Assembly (NCBI GenBank): GCA_002336105.1
Contig: DDEQ01000015.1
Span: forward strand, 44,676 to 108,675
DNA length: 64,000 nucleotides
Reading direction: 5' to 3'
DNA from: Chthonomonas sp. UBA1950
GTDB lineage: Bacteria > Armatimonadota > Fimbriimonadia > Fimbriimonadales > Fimbriimonadaceae
Positions 42,139 to 50,894 of the stretch are shown here, one piece after another. Under the pieces are notes generated by a model. That model ran no database searches. It was not told where the DNA came from and saw only the letters and a program-made list of their open reading frames with translations. How positions within the stretch are numbered: the stretch's first letter is position 1; each line of letters starts with the position of its first letter. The translations under genes and the position numbers were made by a program.

Positions 42139-43392
42139 ATGCAAACCGCAACAGGGCTTGATGTTCTAGCCCACGATGGATTCCGCCAATTGCTCGGGAA
42201 GAACATTGGCATTGTCTGTAATCAATCGACAGTTACCCATGACTTCGTCCACATCATCGATGTGCTGTTGCCTCTGCATCAAGCTGGAAAACTGACAATC
42301 AAATCAGTCTTCGGTCCAGAACACGGACTTTTCGGCCACACACAAGACAATATGATCGAGTGGGAAGGGATCGCCGACAAGCGGACCGGACTGATCATTA
42401 ACTCCCTTTACGGTGAGCATCGCGAGCCTACGCCAGCCATGCTCGAAGGCATCGACTTGATGGTAGTCGACATCCCTGACATCGGTTCACGCTACTACAC
42501 CTTTGCATGGACGATGGCTTTGACCATGAAGGCTTGCGCCCCTCTCGGCATTCCAGTTCTCGTGCTGGATCGACCTAATCCGATCAACGGCGCAGTAATT
42601 GAGGGAACTCTGCTGAAGGAAGGGTTCGAAAGCTTCGTTGGGCTCTATCAAGTACCGACACGACACGGCTTCACTGCTGCCGAAATCGCAACCTACGTCA
42701 AGAACCGATTCATTCCGAACAGTGACCTTTCGACGGTTTTACTCAAAGGCTGGTCCCGAAGTGACTATTTTGACGAGACCGATGCGCCTTGGGTGATGCC
42801 GTCTCCCAATATGCCAACTCTCGATACCGCCATCGTTTACCCTGGTGCCTGTCTTCTGGAGGGCACCAACCTCAGCGAAGGTCGCGGAACTACGAGACCT
42901 TTTGAAATGGTTGGAGCACCGTTCCTTGATGGTTGGAAGCTTGCCGATGCCCTGAACAACTTGTCGCTACCAGGCGTCATTTTCCGCCCAATGCAGTTCG
43001 AGCCGACGTTTAACAAACACGCATTGACCCTTTGCGAAGGGATTTTCGTGCATGTCACCGAACGACGTGCATTTGAGTCTGTGATCACTTATATCGCGAT
43101 CATGCAGGAGATCATTCGGCAGGTTGGCATCAAAGACTCTTCGAGCGCCAAACGCGAAAATGTGTTCAAACCAGATTCAGAAGAGACAACTTACAAAGCG
43201 TTTGCTTGGCGACAACCACCGTACGAATACGAGCATAACACGATGCCAATTCACATGCTCGCGGGCAACGATTGGCTGAACAAGGATATTGAGAACCTAA
43301 CTTCGCTGGCCGAAATTAGGGAGCGCCTCTTGGCCGAGTGTTCCGATTTTGGAACCTATCGCCAAGAGGCTTTGCTCTACCACAACGACTAG
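42139..43392 (+). CDS. namZ: DUF1343 family exo-beta-N-acetylmuramidase-like protein
   Basis: A 417-residue member of the DUF1343 / NamZ family (GH171), whose studied members remove terminal MurNAc from peptidoglycan fragments. It reads GLDVLAHDGFRQLLGKNIGIVCNQSTV, then SVFGPEHGLFGHTQ with the conserved Glu-His, DLMVVDIPDIGSRYYTFAWTM, VLDRPNPINGAVIEG and FVGLYQVPTRHGFTAAEIA. NLSEGRGTTRPFEMVGAPFL is another family block. No signal peptide is visible, so it may act on recycled muropeptides in the cytoplasm. TAACCT ends 6 nt before the ATG. It shares CTAG (43389-43392) with the purH stop. Confidence 0.9.
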   Translation: MQTATGLDVLAHDGFRQLLGKNIGIVCNQSTVTHDFVHIIDVLLPLHQAGKLTIKSVFGPEHGLFGHTQDNMIEWEGIADKRTGLIINSLYGEHREPTPAMLEGIDLMVVDIPDIGSRYYTFAWTMALTMKACAPLGIPVLVLDRPNPINGAVIEGTLLKEGFESFVGLYQVPTRHGFTAAEIATYVKNRFIPNSDLSTVLLKGWSRSDYFDETDAPWVMPSPNMPTLDTAIVYPGACLLEGTNLSEGRGTTRPFEMVGAPFLDGWKLADALNNLSLPGVIFRPMQFEPTFNKHALTLCEGIFVHVTERRAFESVITYIAIMQEIIRQVGIKDSSSAKRENVFKPDSEETTYKAFAWRQPPYEYEHNTMPIHMLAGNDWLNKDIENLTSLAEIRERLLAECSDFGTYRQEALLYHND

Positions 43393-44930
43393 TGTCGGAA
43401 GTGTCGAATGCCGGTGAAGCACATGGCTATGCCTAGCTCATCGGCTTTCGCCACAACCTCGTCGTCTTTCTTACTACCACCGGGTTGAACGATGGCGGCA
43501 ATTCCCGCCTCGTGCGCGGTAATGACCGAGTCCGGGAATGGGAAGAATGCATCGCTGGCAAGTACAGCGCCTTTCGCTAGCTCACCGGCTTGTTTGATGG
43601 CAAGCTCAACAGATTGAACACGATTCATCTGACCGGCACCCACTCCGAGAAGTCGCTGGTCTGTGCCAACGACAATCGCGTTCGACTTAACATGCCGAAC
43701 AACAGTCCATTGAAGCTGCAATGCCTTGATTTGCTCAGCACTCGGCTTCGTCTTCGTGACGATCTTCCAGGCTTCTGGCAGCTCTACCGATTCATCGGTT
43801 TGCTGAATAAGCGTTCCTCCGCGAATTGATCGTAGCGAAAGGCTCGTTTTCTGTCCAGGCAGCGGAGCAGAAAGCAATCGGACGTTTTGCCCCCAACCAC
43901 TTCGCTCTTTAAAGATTTGAACAGCTTCGTCGGTAAAGCCGGTACCAATGACGACCTCCAAGTAATTTCCTTTCTCGGTCATCGCAAGCGCAGCCTTCTC
44001 ATCAACAACACCATTAAAGGCAGCAATGCCACCAAATGCCGACTTTGGATCAGCGGAGAACGCGAGACGATACGCTTCTCCGAAGTCTGCGCCAACAGCC
44101 GCACCACAGGGGTTGGCATGTTTGATGATCGCACATGATGTCGGTGGGAGGTCATCCACCAATTCCCAAGCGCCTTCAGAGTCGCCGAGGTTGTTGTAAC
44201 TAAGTTCTTTGCCCCACAGTTGCTCTGCCTGAGCGATGCCGCGCGGCCCGAGCGGATCTTCGTACAACGCTGCGTTTTGGTGTGGGTTTTCGCCGTAACG
44301 GAAGATCTGCTTTTGTCGGTATCCCACCGTCACGGTCTCGGCAAATGGACTCTCCCCAGCTCGCTCGGTAAGGTATCGCGAAACCATCGAGTCGTAGAAT
44401 GCCGTATGCCGAAATGCTTTAGCGCATAAACCGAGCCGAAGATCCACAACATTACCGCCTTTCAGAGCCTCTAAAACCTTTGAGTAGTCTTCAGGGTCCA
44501 CAACGACAGTCACATTGGCACAGTTTTTCGCTGCAGAGCGAATCATTGTCGGTCCGCCAATGTCGATATTCTCGATCGCATCGTCCAGTTCGTGTGGCTT
44601 GTTGATCGTGGCCTCAAAAGCGTATAGGTTCACCGCTACCACCGAGATCGGAGCGATACCTGCTTCTGCCATTGCTTTGACATGGGACTCATGTCGAAGA
44701 TCGCCGAGCAATCCGCCATGAATAATTGGATGAAGAGTCTTGACTCGCCCATCCAACATCTCGGGGAATCCTGTGACATCGGAAACATCCTTGACAGGGA
44801 TTCCGGCCTCACGGATCGCCTTGGAAGTTCCTCCGGTGCTGATCAATTCAAAACCTAGATCCACTAAGCCTTTGGCAAAGTCGATCACTCCGGTTTTATC
44901 GGTAACAGAAATTAGTGCTAAGGGTTTCAT
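43389..44930 (-). CDS. purH: Bifunctional AICAR formyltransferase / IMP cyclohydrolase
   Basis: A 513-residue enzyme for the last two steps of IMP synthesis. The N-terminal cyclohydrolase domain starts ALISVTDKTGVIDFAKGLVDLGFELISTGGTSKAI, with VKTLHPIIHGGLL and NIDIGGPTMIRSAAKN. The AICAR transformylase domain carries the KHANPCGAA motif (Lys-His catalytic pair) and ends SDAFFPFPDSVITAHEAGIAAIVQPGGS...DDEVVAKADELGIAMCFTGIRHFRH. Length is normal. Its start overlaps the stop of the 44927 gene (ATGA), so it is read in that operon. Confidence 0.97.
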   Translation of the reverse strand: MKPLALISVTDKTGVIDFAKGLVDLGFELISTGGTSKAIREAGIPVKDVSDVTGFPEMLDGRVKTLHPIIHGGLLGDLRHESHVKAMAEAGIAPISVVAVNLYAFEATINKPHELDDAIENIDIGGPTMIRSAAKNCANVTVVVDPEDYSKVLEALKGGNVVDLRLGLCAKAFRHTAFYDSMVSRYLTERAGESPFAETVTVGYRQKQIFRYGENPHQNAALYEDPLGPRGIAQAEQLWGKELSYNNLGDSEGAWELVDDLPPTSCAIIKHANPCGAAVGADFGEAYRLAFSADPKSAFGGIAAFNGVVDEKAALAMTEKGNYLEVVIGTGFTDEAVQIFKERSGWGQNVRLLSAPLPGQKTSLSLRSIRGGTLIQQTDESVELPEAWKIVTKTKPSAEQIKALQLQWTVVRHVKSNAIVVGTDQRLLGVGAGQMNRVQSVELAIKQAGELAKGAVLASDAFFPFPDSVITAHEAGIAAIVQPGGSKKDDEVVAKADELGIAMCFTGIRHFRH

Positions 44931-46507
44931 CTGACATCTCCGGGGTGTGAAGTCGGCGGGTCCGTCGGATGACCTTCCGGGTTCACTAAAGGCGTTTTCT
45001 CCACATCCACCGTAATCTGTTTAACCGCCTTCCTCCCCTTAGAATCGAGGGCGGTGAGGATGAAGGTGGTTTTGCCTCCAATCGTAATCACCCGATTCGA
45101 GACGTTGGCTTCGACGATCTCAGCCGGGGCCGAGCCGACCTGAAGCTTGACCGTCGTAGCGTTGAATACATTCCAGTTCAAAGTCGTTCTCATGTCGTCA
45201 ACCTTCACGATCAATGGGTTCACATCGAAGGTGTCGATTGTCGCGTCGCTCGGATCTACGACTTCAACTTTAATCGTCATCGGCTTGCTGGGTTCGTTGT
45301 CTTTGTTGTAGGCAATAACCGAATATTCTTTTTGACCGATGCTTGTCGGGGTCACCTCAATCTGATCAAGATTGATATCCAGATCCTTATCCAGAGGAGC
45401 TAACTTTGCTCTGACTGTGTCTGGGTTGAATTTGTAGTTAATAACAAATGGAGTCCCGAGTTTGACCTGCTTCGTGTCCGTAGAAAACTTCAGGACGCTA
45501 GGTGCACCGGCTTTTACAAGGGTGCGCAACGTCAGATGTTTGATCTGAGCTGGACTTCGTTGACCATCGCGACTCGCAACTGCTGAGATCGTCCCCATCT
45601 CCTCGGAATCCAGCTTAAATTGAACCGATCCAGTTTCGAGTTGGCCGTCGTAAACGGGTGTCTGTCCCGCCTGAACTATCACACGGGTCGCATCGTGGGC
45701 TTTCCACGAAACCACCACTTGATCGCCAACGGTTGCCGTCATCGGGTTGATCGACATCTCAATTCCTGGCGGCTTAGGCATCATCATCAGCCAGAGCGTA
45801 AAGATGAAAAGCAGTATTGCGCCAACCGTCACGTTTGTCGGACTCAGCGGTGAGCGCACTTCAAGTTGCCCTTGAGCGGACGTCGCTAGGTTCGGACTCT
45901 GAACAGATCGTCCGGTGACCGTAAAACCGATGAGCCGGCTCGAAGAAAACACTCGGCTTTTCGTTGGAGTAACCAGGAATTCGACTTCCTTTTGCTGCCC
46001 AGGCCCTACAACCACTTGGTTCTGCTCGAAGTCGTAAGCACAGGCGTCCTCGGGGTCATTACCTAGAAGCTGAACGGTGTGTTCCGAGTTCCCCAAATTG
46101 ACAACTGTTAGGTCAAAGCTATTGTTCTTTCGTAGGACTGAGTAAGAGCCTTTACGAGGCATGACCTCCAACGATAAATGGTGAAATGCCTTGAGTTGCA
46201 ATACACCTTGGGAAGTTTTTTGTTCTCCGGTCTTCAGTGATCGAGCTTGCACCACGAATGGATAGTTCCCAGCAGCGCTTTCACTTGCCCTTGAGGGTCG
46301 GAAGAAAACCTTCTCACTATGCGTCTCGCCAGGCTCGACAGAAACGACAGGTACCGGAATCGCTTTCCACTCGGGATCGATGCCTTCGATTTCGAGTTCG
46401 ATATCCTCTCGTTCGGTTCCCTTATTGGTAAGACTGATCGTGAACGGGGTGTTAACGCCCGCTTCGACCGGTACTAGATCCTGACCAAGTTGAACCGTGA
46501 AACTCAT
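44927..46507 (-). CDS. Membrane protein with repeated Ig-like/NEW3-type beta domains
   Basis: A 526-residue protein of unknown role. The N-terminal half holds two beta-sandwich domains (FTISLTNKGTEREDIELEIEG, SVEPGETHSEKVFFRP; then FDLTVVNLGNSEHTVQLLG, VGPGQQKEVEFLVTP) like the NEW3/CARDB repeats. A membrane helix at about residue 230 (VTVGAILLFIFTLWLMMM) is followed by three more Ig-like units (VSWKAHDATRVIVQAG, LNWNVFNATTVKLQVG) and a Pro-rich tail. No signal peptide precedes the first half, so that half is probably cytoplasmic. It overlaps purH by 4 bp. A Phe/Trp-free N-terminus and regular domains suggest a scaffold. Confidence 0.7.
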   Translation of the reverse strand: MSFTVQLGQDLVPVEAGVNTPFTISLTNKGTEREDIELEIEGIDPEWKAIPVPVVSVEPGETHSEKVFFRPSRASESAAGNYPFVVQARSLKTGEQKTSQGVLQLKAFHHLSLEVMPRKGSYSVLRKNNSFDLTVVNLGNSEHTVQLLGNDPEDACAYDFEQNQVVVGPGQQKEVEFLVTPTKSRVFSSSRLIGFTVTGRSVQSPNLATSAQGQLEVRSPLSPTNVTVGAILLFIFTLWLMMMPKPPGIEMSINPMTATVGDQVVVSWKAHDATRVIVQAGQTPVYDGQLETGSVQFKLDSEEMGTISAVASRDGQRSPAQIKHLTLRTLVKAGAPSVLKFSTDTKQVKLGTPFVINYKFNPDTVRAKLAPLDKDLDINLDQIEVTPTSIGQKEYSVIAYNKDNEPSKPMTIKVEVVDPSDATIDTFDVNPLIVKVDDMRTTLNWNVFNATTVKLQVGSAPAEIVEANVSNRVITIGGKTTFILTALDSKGRKAVKQITVDVEKTPLVNPEGHPTDPPTSHPGDVR

Positions 46508-46570
46508 CGGGCTTTAAGGGTACCCGGCAAAAGCTCGTCAGCGAGACCATAGGCTTTCGGTTACGGTTCG

Positions 46571-47191
46571 TCAGGTTCGGTTTAGAACCGTCGATTCACC
46601 GTCTTTGATAAGTACAGGTAATCCATCCTTATCCAGAACAATCGATAGCAATTTGCTGCCTTGTTTCGACCGCAGATGGAAACCATCGGCTTGTTTTCCA
46701 AGATACTGAATGTCAGTAACTTCCCATGCTTCTGAGTCAATGTTAAAGGTGAAACATTTGACGGTTTGCCCAACCTTGGGCATGTCACGGATGAACCAAA
46801 ACTCCGCGAGATTTGCTGATGAATTCGCCCCGACCAGGTCAAAGCTCTTAACACGTCGGGCTCCGTTTGTCTCCGAAGTCACAGTCGCTTTGTTTGGGCT
46901 GAACTCAACAATCTTTTGAGTCCATTTGTGATCGGGGGTGACAATGCGTTGAACTTTACGAACGGGATGCCCGTGCGGATCAAATGTCGAGGTTGTCCTT
47001 ATCTCGATGTCACCGGTCTTTCCGTACAACCTCACCACCAGTTCGAGCATTTTCTTGCCGTCTTGCTGGATTCGCTGTGAGACACGAGCCGTACCAACTT
47101 GCTGTCCGCCTCTCCCAACCTTCAAATTCACTTGAGCAGACGAAACGCAGACACCTAGCGTGAGACCCAGAACAAAGACTCGCCTCACCAC
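46571..47191 (-). CDS. Secreted protein, paralogue of its upstream neighbour
   Basis: A 206-residue exported protein (signal MVRRVFVLGLTLGVCVSSA). The mature part starts QVNLKVGRGGQQVGTARVSQ and contains LAEFWFIRDMPKVGQTVKCFTFN, WEVTDIQYLGKQ and LDKDGLPVLIKDGES. It resembles DUF3108-like lipid- or envelope-associated beta proteins in layout. The next gene upstream (47185-47838) has the same blocks in the same order, so the two arose by tandem duplication. They overlap by 7 bp. The function is unknown. Confidence 0.7.
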   Translation of the reverse strand: MVRRVFVLGLTLGVCVSSAQVNLKVGRGGQQVGTARVSQRIQQDGKKMLELVVRLYGKTGDIEIRTTSTFDPHGHPVRKVQRIVTPDHKWTQKIVEFSPNKATVTSETNGARRVKSFDLVGANSSANLAEFWFIRDMPKVGQTVKCFTFNIDSEAWEVTDIQYLGKQADGFHLRSKQGSKLLSIVLDKDGLPVLIKDGESTVLNRT

Positions 47192-47838
47192 TTTCTTTCC
47201 ATCCTAAACGATCCCGACTCTATTTTTAGCAGCTGCCCTTTGTTATCGAGCCAGAAAGAACTGGTACGACCACGTTTGACTTGTGCAATCAGATTGCCTT
47301 GAACGGTCTTTCCGCCGGTTGTAACAGGACGCTTTCCCACAAATGTCGTCTTAGTCAAGAGCCACTGGCCAGTCCCGGCATCGAACGTATAGAACTCGTT
47401 CCAAGTTCCAGGGCTCGGATTCGCATTAATAAACCAGTATTCGCTGAGATCTCTGCGTTTTCCCTTCTTAGGAAATGGCACCGTTTTTTGGCCCGTCTGT
47501 TTCGGAGTTTTACCAATAACTTTGGCGGTGCCTTTCGAGTCAATCGTGACGTTGATCGTTGAAACGACTTGCTTCCCGTTCTCGAGCGTTGGCGAAGACG
47601 AAAAGAGAACCGTCTGTTGCCCCAAACGATCAACCGTAGACGCCTCCAAAATTGTAAAGTTGCCGATATTCGTTTCGATCAGCGTAGTCTTTGACTTCGG
47701 ATTCAGTTTGACGGTGTATTTTGCCGTACCGATCTTCTTTCCGTTCTGAAAAACCTCAAACATGGTTTGAGCCCGGCTGATAACAGACAACCCAAACACA
47801 ACAGTCAGAAATAAGAAACGCAATTGGTTCGTCGGCAT
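47185..47838 (-). CDS. Secreted protein, first of a tandem paralogous pair
   Basis: A 217-residue exported protein (signal MPTNQLRFLFLTVVFGLSVISRA). Mature blocks are FEVFQNGKKIGTAKYTVKL, LSEYWFINANPSPGTWNEFYTFD, WLLTKTTFVGKRP and LDNKGQLLKIESG, each with a counterpart in the downstream gene. The C-terminal part is basic. No known enzyme motif is present. TAATAT ends 5 nt before the ATG, so the pair probably has its own, possibly leaderless, promoter downstream of galE. Confidence 0.7.
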   Translation of the reverse strand: MPTNQLRFLFLTVVFGLSVISRAQTMFEVFQNGKKIGTAKYTVKLNPKSKTTLIETNIGNFTILEASTVDRLGQQTVLFSSSPTLENGKQVVSTINVTIDSKGTAKVIGKTPKQTGQKTVPFPKKGKRRDLSEYWFINANPSPGTWNEFYTFDAGTGQWLLTKTTFVGKRPVTTGGKTVQGNLIAQVKRGRTSSFWLDNKGQLLKIESGSFRMERKW

Positions 47839-47843
47839 CGCAG

Positions 47844-47849
47844 ATATTA
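47844..47849 (-). promoter_or_regulatory. Candidate -10 box, TAATAT
   Basis: On the minus strand TAATAT ends 5 nt before the ATG of the gene at 47185-47838. No ribosome binding site lies between; leaderless start likely. Confidence 0.4.
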
Positions 47850-48839
47850 ACCTCGGTCGTCGTATCCCTTAGGGTGCCTTTCATGCCATGTCCACGCATG
47901 GCGGATAATCGTTTCTAGATCGGGGTATTTCGGTTGCCAGCCCCATGCCTTCCGGATGGCATCAGAGCCTGCAATTAACCGAGCCGGGTCGCCAGGGCGC
48001 CGATCCGCGTCTTCGGCAGGAACGGGGTATCCGGTTGCTTTTTCGACTGCATCTAGGACCTCGCGAATAGAGAATCCGACGCCATTGCCCAAGTTGTATT
48101 GTCGCGAATCACCGCCCGCACGAAGATGCTCGACGGCCGCCAGATGCGCTGTTGCTAGGTCGCAAACGTGGATATAGTCGCGAATACAGGTCCCATCCGG
48201 CGTCTCGTAGTCTGTCCCAAAAACTTTGAGCGATGGCCGTCTTCCCATCGCAGCGGCAATTGCGAGCGGAACCAAATGCTCTTCTGGTGCATGATCCTCG
48301 CCGATATCGCCATCTGGATGGGCTCCACTTGCATTGAAGTATCGAAGACAGACACTCTTGAAACCATATCCGGTGTCATAGTCGCGCAGGATCTTTTCCA
48401 CCGCCAGTTTCGAATCGCCGTACGGACTGGTGGGAACCTTAGGATGAGCCTCGTCAATCGGAACGTAATGCGGCTCGCCATAAACCGCGGCCGTCGAGCT
48501 AAATACGAGTTTGTTGATGCCATGCTCGCGCATGGTTTGAACCAGGTTCAGGACCCCGGTCGTGTTGTTGTCCCAATACTTGTATGGTTCGCGAACGCTC
48601 TCGCCTACCGAAATGTAGGCTGCAAAGTGCATGACCACATCGATGTTGGGGTTTGCCTCGAAAACGGCTTTCAGGTCAGCTTTAGATCTTAGGTCACCGA
48701 TGACCAGAGGCGCATCACCGATTGCGGCTTTATGCCCGTTTTCGATATTGTCGAAAACTAAGAACGGCAGTCCGTTCTCCTTAAGAAGTCGCACCATGTG
48801 CGAACCGATGTATCCAGCTCCACCGATAACCAGAATCAT
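47847..48839 (-). CDS. galE: UDP-glucose 4-epimerase
   Basis: A 330-residue short-chain dehydrogenase-type epimerase that interconverts UDP-glucose and UDP-galactose. The NAD site is VIGGAGYIGSHMVRLL (residues about 4-19). FSSTAAVYGEPHYVPIDEAHP and SPYGDSKLAVEKIL supply the catalytic Ser and YxxxK. RYFNASGAHPDGDIGEDHAPEEHLVP and CIRDYIHVCDLATAH are GalE hallmarks. The product would supply galactose for surface polysaccharide. On the minus strand TAGCCT ends 6 nt before its ATG. It is followed by the tandem secreted pair. Confidence 0.95.
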   Translation of the reverse strand: MILVIGGAGYIGSHMVRLLKENGLPFLVFDNIENGHKAAIGDAPLVIGDLRSKADLKAVFEANPNIDVVMHFAAYISVGESVREPYKYWDNNTTGVLNLVQTMREHGINKLVFSSTAAVYGEPHYVPIDEAHPKVPTSPYGDSKLAVEKILRDYDTGYGFKSVCLRYFNASGAHPDGDIGEDHAPEEHLVPLAIAAAMGRRPSLKVFGTDYETPDGTCIRDYIHVCDLATAHLAAVEHLRAGGDSRQYNLGNGVGFSIREVLDAVEKATGYPVPAEDADRRPGDPARLIAGSDAIRKAWGWQPKYPDLETIIRHAWTWHERHPKGYDDRG

Positions 48840-48871
48840 GCAACTAGGCTACCTTTCGGCACCGCTAGCAA

Positions 48872-49933
48872 CTACAGCTTGAGCTTAAAGAGAACAACTT
48901 CGAGCATTTTCAGCGCATAGCTAATTGCGACAACGAAGAACACTGCCAGCAGTCCTTCAACAAACACAGTTGGTGCCTGGAAGTTATTATTCGTAATTGT
49001 CGCCTGGTTGACGCCTTTGGTGATGCTGTTGACGATTGCCCCGGTAGCACTAATAAGTGGGCCATGTAACAAACCATAGATTGCCACGAAGAAGACGAGC
49101 GTAAATGGAAGTCCCACTCGATATTTGTGGCGTTGGTGCTCGTTATAAATCGTGCAGTTCTTGCACCGCTCAAATTTCTGCGCATCGGTCAAGCGGTTGT
49201 TGCGAGGAATCATGTTTGGAGAGAGAAGCGACTCCTTTGGAATCGGCTTATTCTCCATTGCATTGCGGATGACTTCTTCCTCGCACATGCAACCCACACG
49301 TTCCTTCCAGCAGGTTCGCTGAGCGTGAAAAATTGGGCATCGCTCACGTACAAACTTCCGGCAGTAAGGTAACTGCCAGCACTTGCCCATCAAAACGTTT
49401 TGTCGGTCGTTCTCTTCTTTAATGCCCTTCCCAAATTTCATTTGGTCAGACTTGGCACCTTTCTTTGCCCGAGATTGAACTCGAATCACCAGATCGATAA
49501 CCAAGACACAGATGGAGATGCCGCCCAACAACGTACCACCACGTTGCAAAGCACCTAGGGCCGCTCGAACTGCATCGTTGGTGTCTCCACCACTGATGAT
49601 CATTGGAATGTAGATCGGCGCAAAGAAGAGAGCAGCCGCTCCTAGAAGCTGAAACACCCCTAGGACTTCCTCACCCCAGAAGAGATAGGTCGAACCGACC
49701 GCTAGGCCGAGAAGACCCGCATACAGGATCTTCTCGAACACATTCACATTATCAATTGCGCTCTGGACGAGCGCTTGCCCGTCTCCAGAGGTCACACGGA
49801 AACAGTTGAAAACCAGAATGCCAACGGCCACGAGCGTCGCGAGCGTTCCTAATCCTAGAACAATCCGGGCGCAAGCCGTGAGAAAGTCCTGGAATGCTTC
49901 CGATAAGTCTCTGGATCCGTTTGACTGTCGCAT
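48872..49933 (-). CDS. Polytopic membrane protein with an eight-cysteine cytoplasmic loop
   Basis: A 353-residue protein of unknown family. Membrane helices appear at about 20-44, 70-86, 92-113 and 135-152, and again near 275-295 and 330-348. The central loop (about 155-270) is hydrophilic and has eight cysteines (about C185, C191, C199, C208, C215, C217, C257, C260) in segments KCWQLPYC, ERCPIFHAQRTCW, GCMC and CKNC. The CW...C pattern resembles short metal- or cluster-binding motifs in some signalling proteins. A Zn site or Fe-S cluster is plausible but not proven. It lies 10 bp downstream of efp on the same strand. Confidence 0.75.
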   Translation of the reverse strand: MRQSNGSRDLSEAFQDFLTACARIVLGLGTLATLVAVGILVFNCFRVTSGDGQALVQSAIDNVNVFEKILYAGLLGLAVGSTYLFWGEEVLGVFQLLGAAALFFAPIYIPMIISGGDTNDAVRAALGALQRGGTLLGGISICVLVIDLVIRVQSRAKKGAKSDQMKFGKGIKEENDRQNVLMGKCWQLPYCRKFVRERCPIFHAQRTCWKERVGCMCEEEVIRNAMENKPIPKESLLSPNMIPRNNRLTDAQKFERCKNCTIYNEHQRHKYRVGLPFTLVFFVAIYGLLHGPLISATGAIVNSITKGVNQATITNNNFQAPTVFVEGLLAVFFVVAISYALKMLEVVLFKLKL

Positions 49934-49943
49934 CTAAAGTTCT

Positions 49944-50513
49944 CTACCGTTTGACGCGTTCGAGATAGGTACCAGTTCGCGTATCTACTTTAACGACATC
50001 ACCTTGATTAATATGGAAAGGTACGTTCACAGTTGCACCACTCTCCAGTTTGGCTGGTTTTGTGCTGCCACCACTCACCGTATCACCTTTGAACCCTGGA
50101 TCGGTCTCGACGATCTCAAGCTCCACAAAGTTCGGTAGTTCGTAGCCTAAAACTTCACCATTAGCCTGGAGTGAAAAAATCTTCGTATCTTCCTTCAAGA
50201 AGTTCGCTTGATCTCCAAGATCGCCCATGTTGACTTCGATCTGCTCGTACGTATCCAAATCCATCAGGATAGCCTGACCATTCTGGTTGTACAGATACTG
50301 CATTTCAACCTTCTCAACAAACGCCGGCTCCACTCGCTCTCCTGAGCGGAAAGTCTTTTCAATTACCTGACCGGTTCGCACTTTTCTTAGACGGGTTCGA
50401 ACAAACGCGCCGCCCTTACCGGGCTTGACGTGCTGGAACTCAACGATGGTCCACACATCGCCGTCCATATAGAAATGCATACCGTTCTTAAAATCACTCG
50501 TATCAATCGCCAA
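49944..50513 (-). CDS. efp: Elongation factor P
   Basis: A 189-residue translation factor that helps ribosomes past polyproline stretches. The three beta-barrel domains are clear: domain I with VKPGKGGAFVRTRLR (tip Lys about residue 33, the modification site in many bacteria), domain II QYLYNQNGQAILMDLDTYEQIEV, and domain III GDTVSGGSTKPAKLESGATVNVPFHINQGDVVKVDTRTGTYLERV. Start is TTG with AGGAG about 11-15 nt upstream. Length and ends match the family. No modifying enzyme (EpmA/EarP) is in the window. Confidence 0.96.
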   Translation of the reverse strand: MAIDTSDFKNGMHFYMDGDVWTIVEFQHVKPGKGGAFVRTRLRKVRTGQVIEKTFRSGERVEPAFVEKVEMQYLYNQNGQAILMDLDTYEQIEVNMGDLGDQANFLKEDTKIFSLQANGEVLGYELPNFVELEIVETDPGFKGDTVSGGSTKPAKLESGATVNVPFHINQGDVVKVDTRTGTYLERVKR

Positions 50514-50623
50514 TTCTTTTTAAGCTCCTATCGATCTAGACCTGACAATTGTGGCATGTGAACAAGCACAACTACTTTACGCATGACGTCGACTTTACGC
50601 TTCGTTTATGTTTCACTTCTTTT

Positions 50624-50800
50624 TCAGCCTGTAGCAATAAACACAGGAACTACGATCAGTAAAGCCATGATGATGAGTGTAACAAGCAGAATTTCAACGA
50701 TTGACGCCTTCGCTTTCGTTCGAGATCGGATCGCTAGTGCGACAAGATAGACACCAAAGACAACCAAGATAAGGTTCGAAACTTCTTATTTGTTGTCCAT
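50624..50800 (-). pseudogene. Small two-helix membrane protein gene with a stop at codon 5
   Basis: An ATG at 50800 with AAAGGG about 10 nt before it starts MDNK and then meets TAA (50786-50788). The same frame goes on for 53 codons: EVSNLILVVFGVYLVALAIR, a basic turn SRTKAKASIVE and a second helix ILLVTLIIMALLIVVPVFIATG. The intact ribosome binding site, start and two clean membrane helices suggest a real small gene broken by one nonsense change, or restarted at an internal TTG. Confidence 0.4.
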
Positions 50801-50842
50801 CGATTTAGCACCCTTTGCAGATATAACGCCTCCAAACAAAAA

Positions 50843-50872
50843 ACGGGTCGTGCTTTTGTAAGCACGACCCGT
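50843..50872 (-). terminator. Rho-independent terminator of the chemoreceptor gene
   Basis: A perfect 13-bp stem (ACGGGTCGTGCTT / AAGCACGACCCGT) with a 4-nt loop, followed on the minus strand by TTTTTGTTT. It starts 22 bp after the gene's stop codon. Confidence 0.92.
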
Positions 50873-50894
50873 CACTCGTTGCAATTATCTTGTT

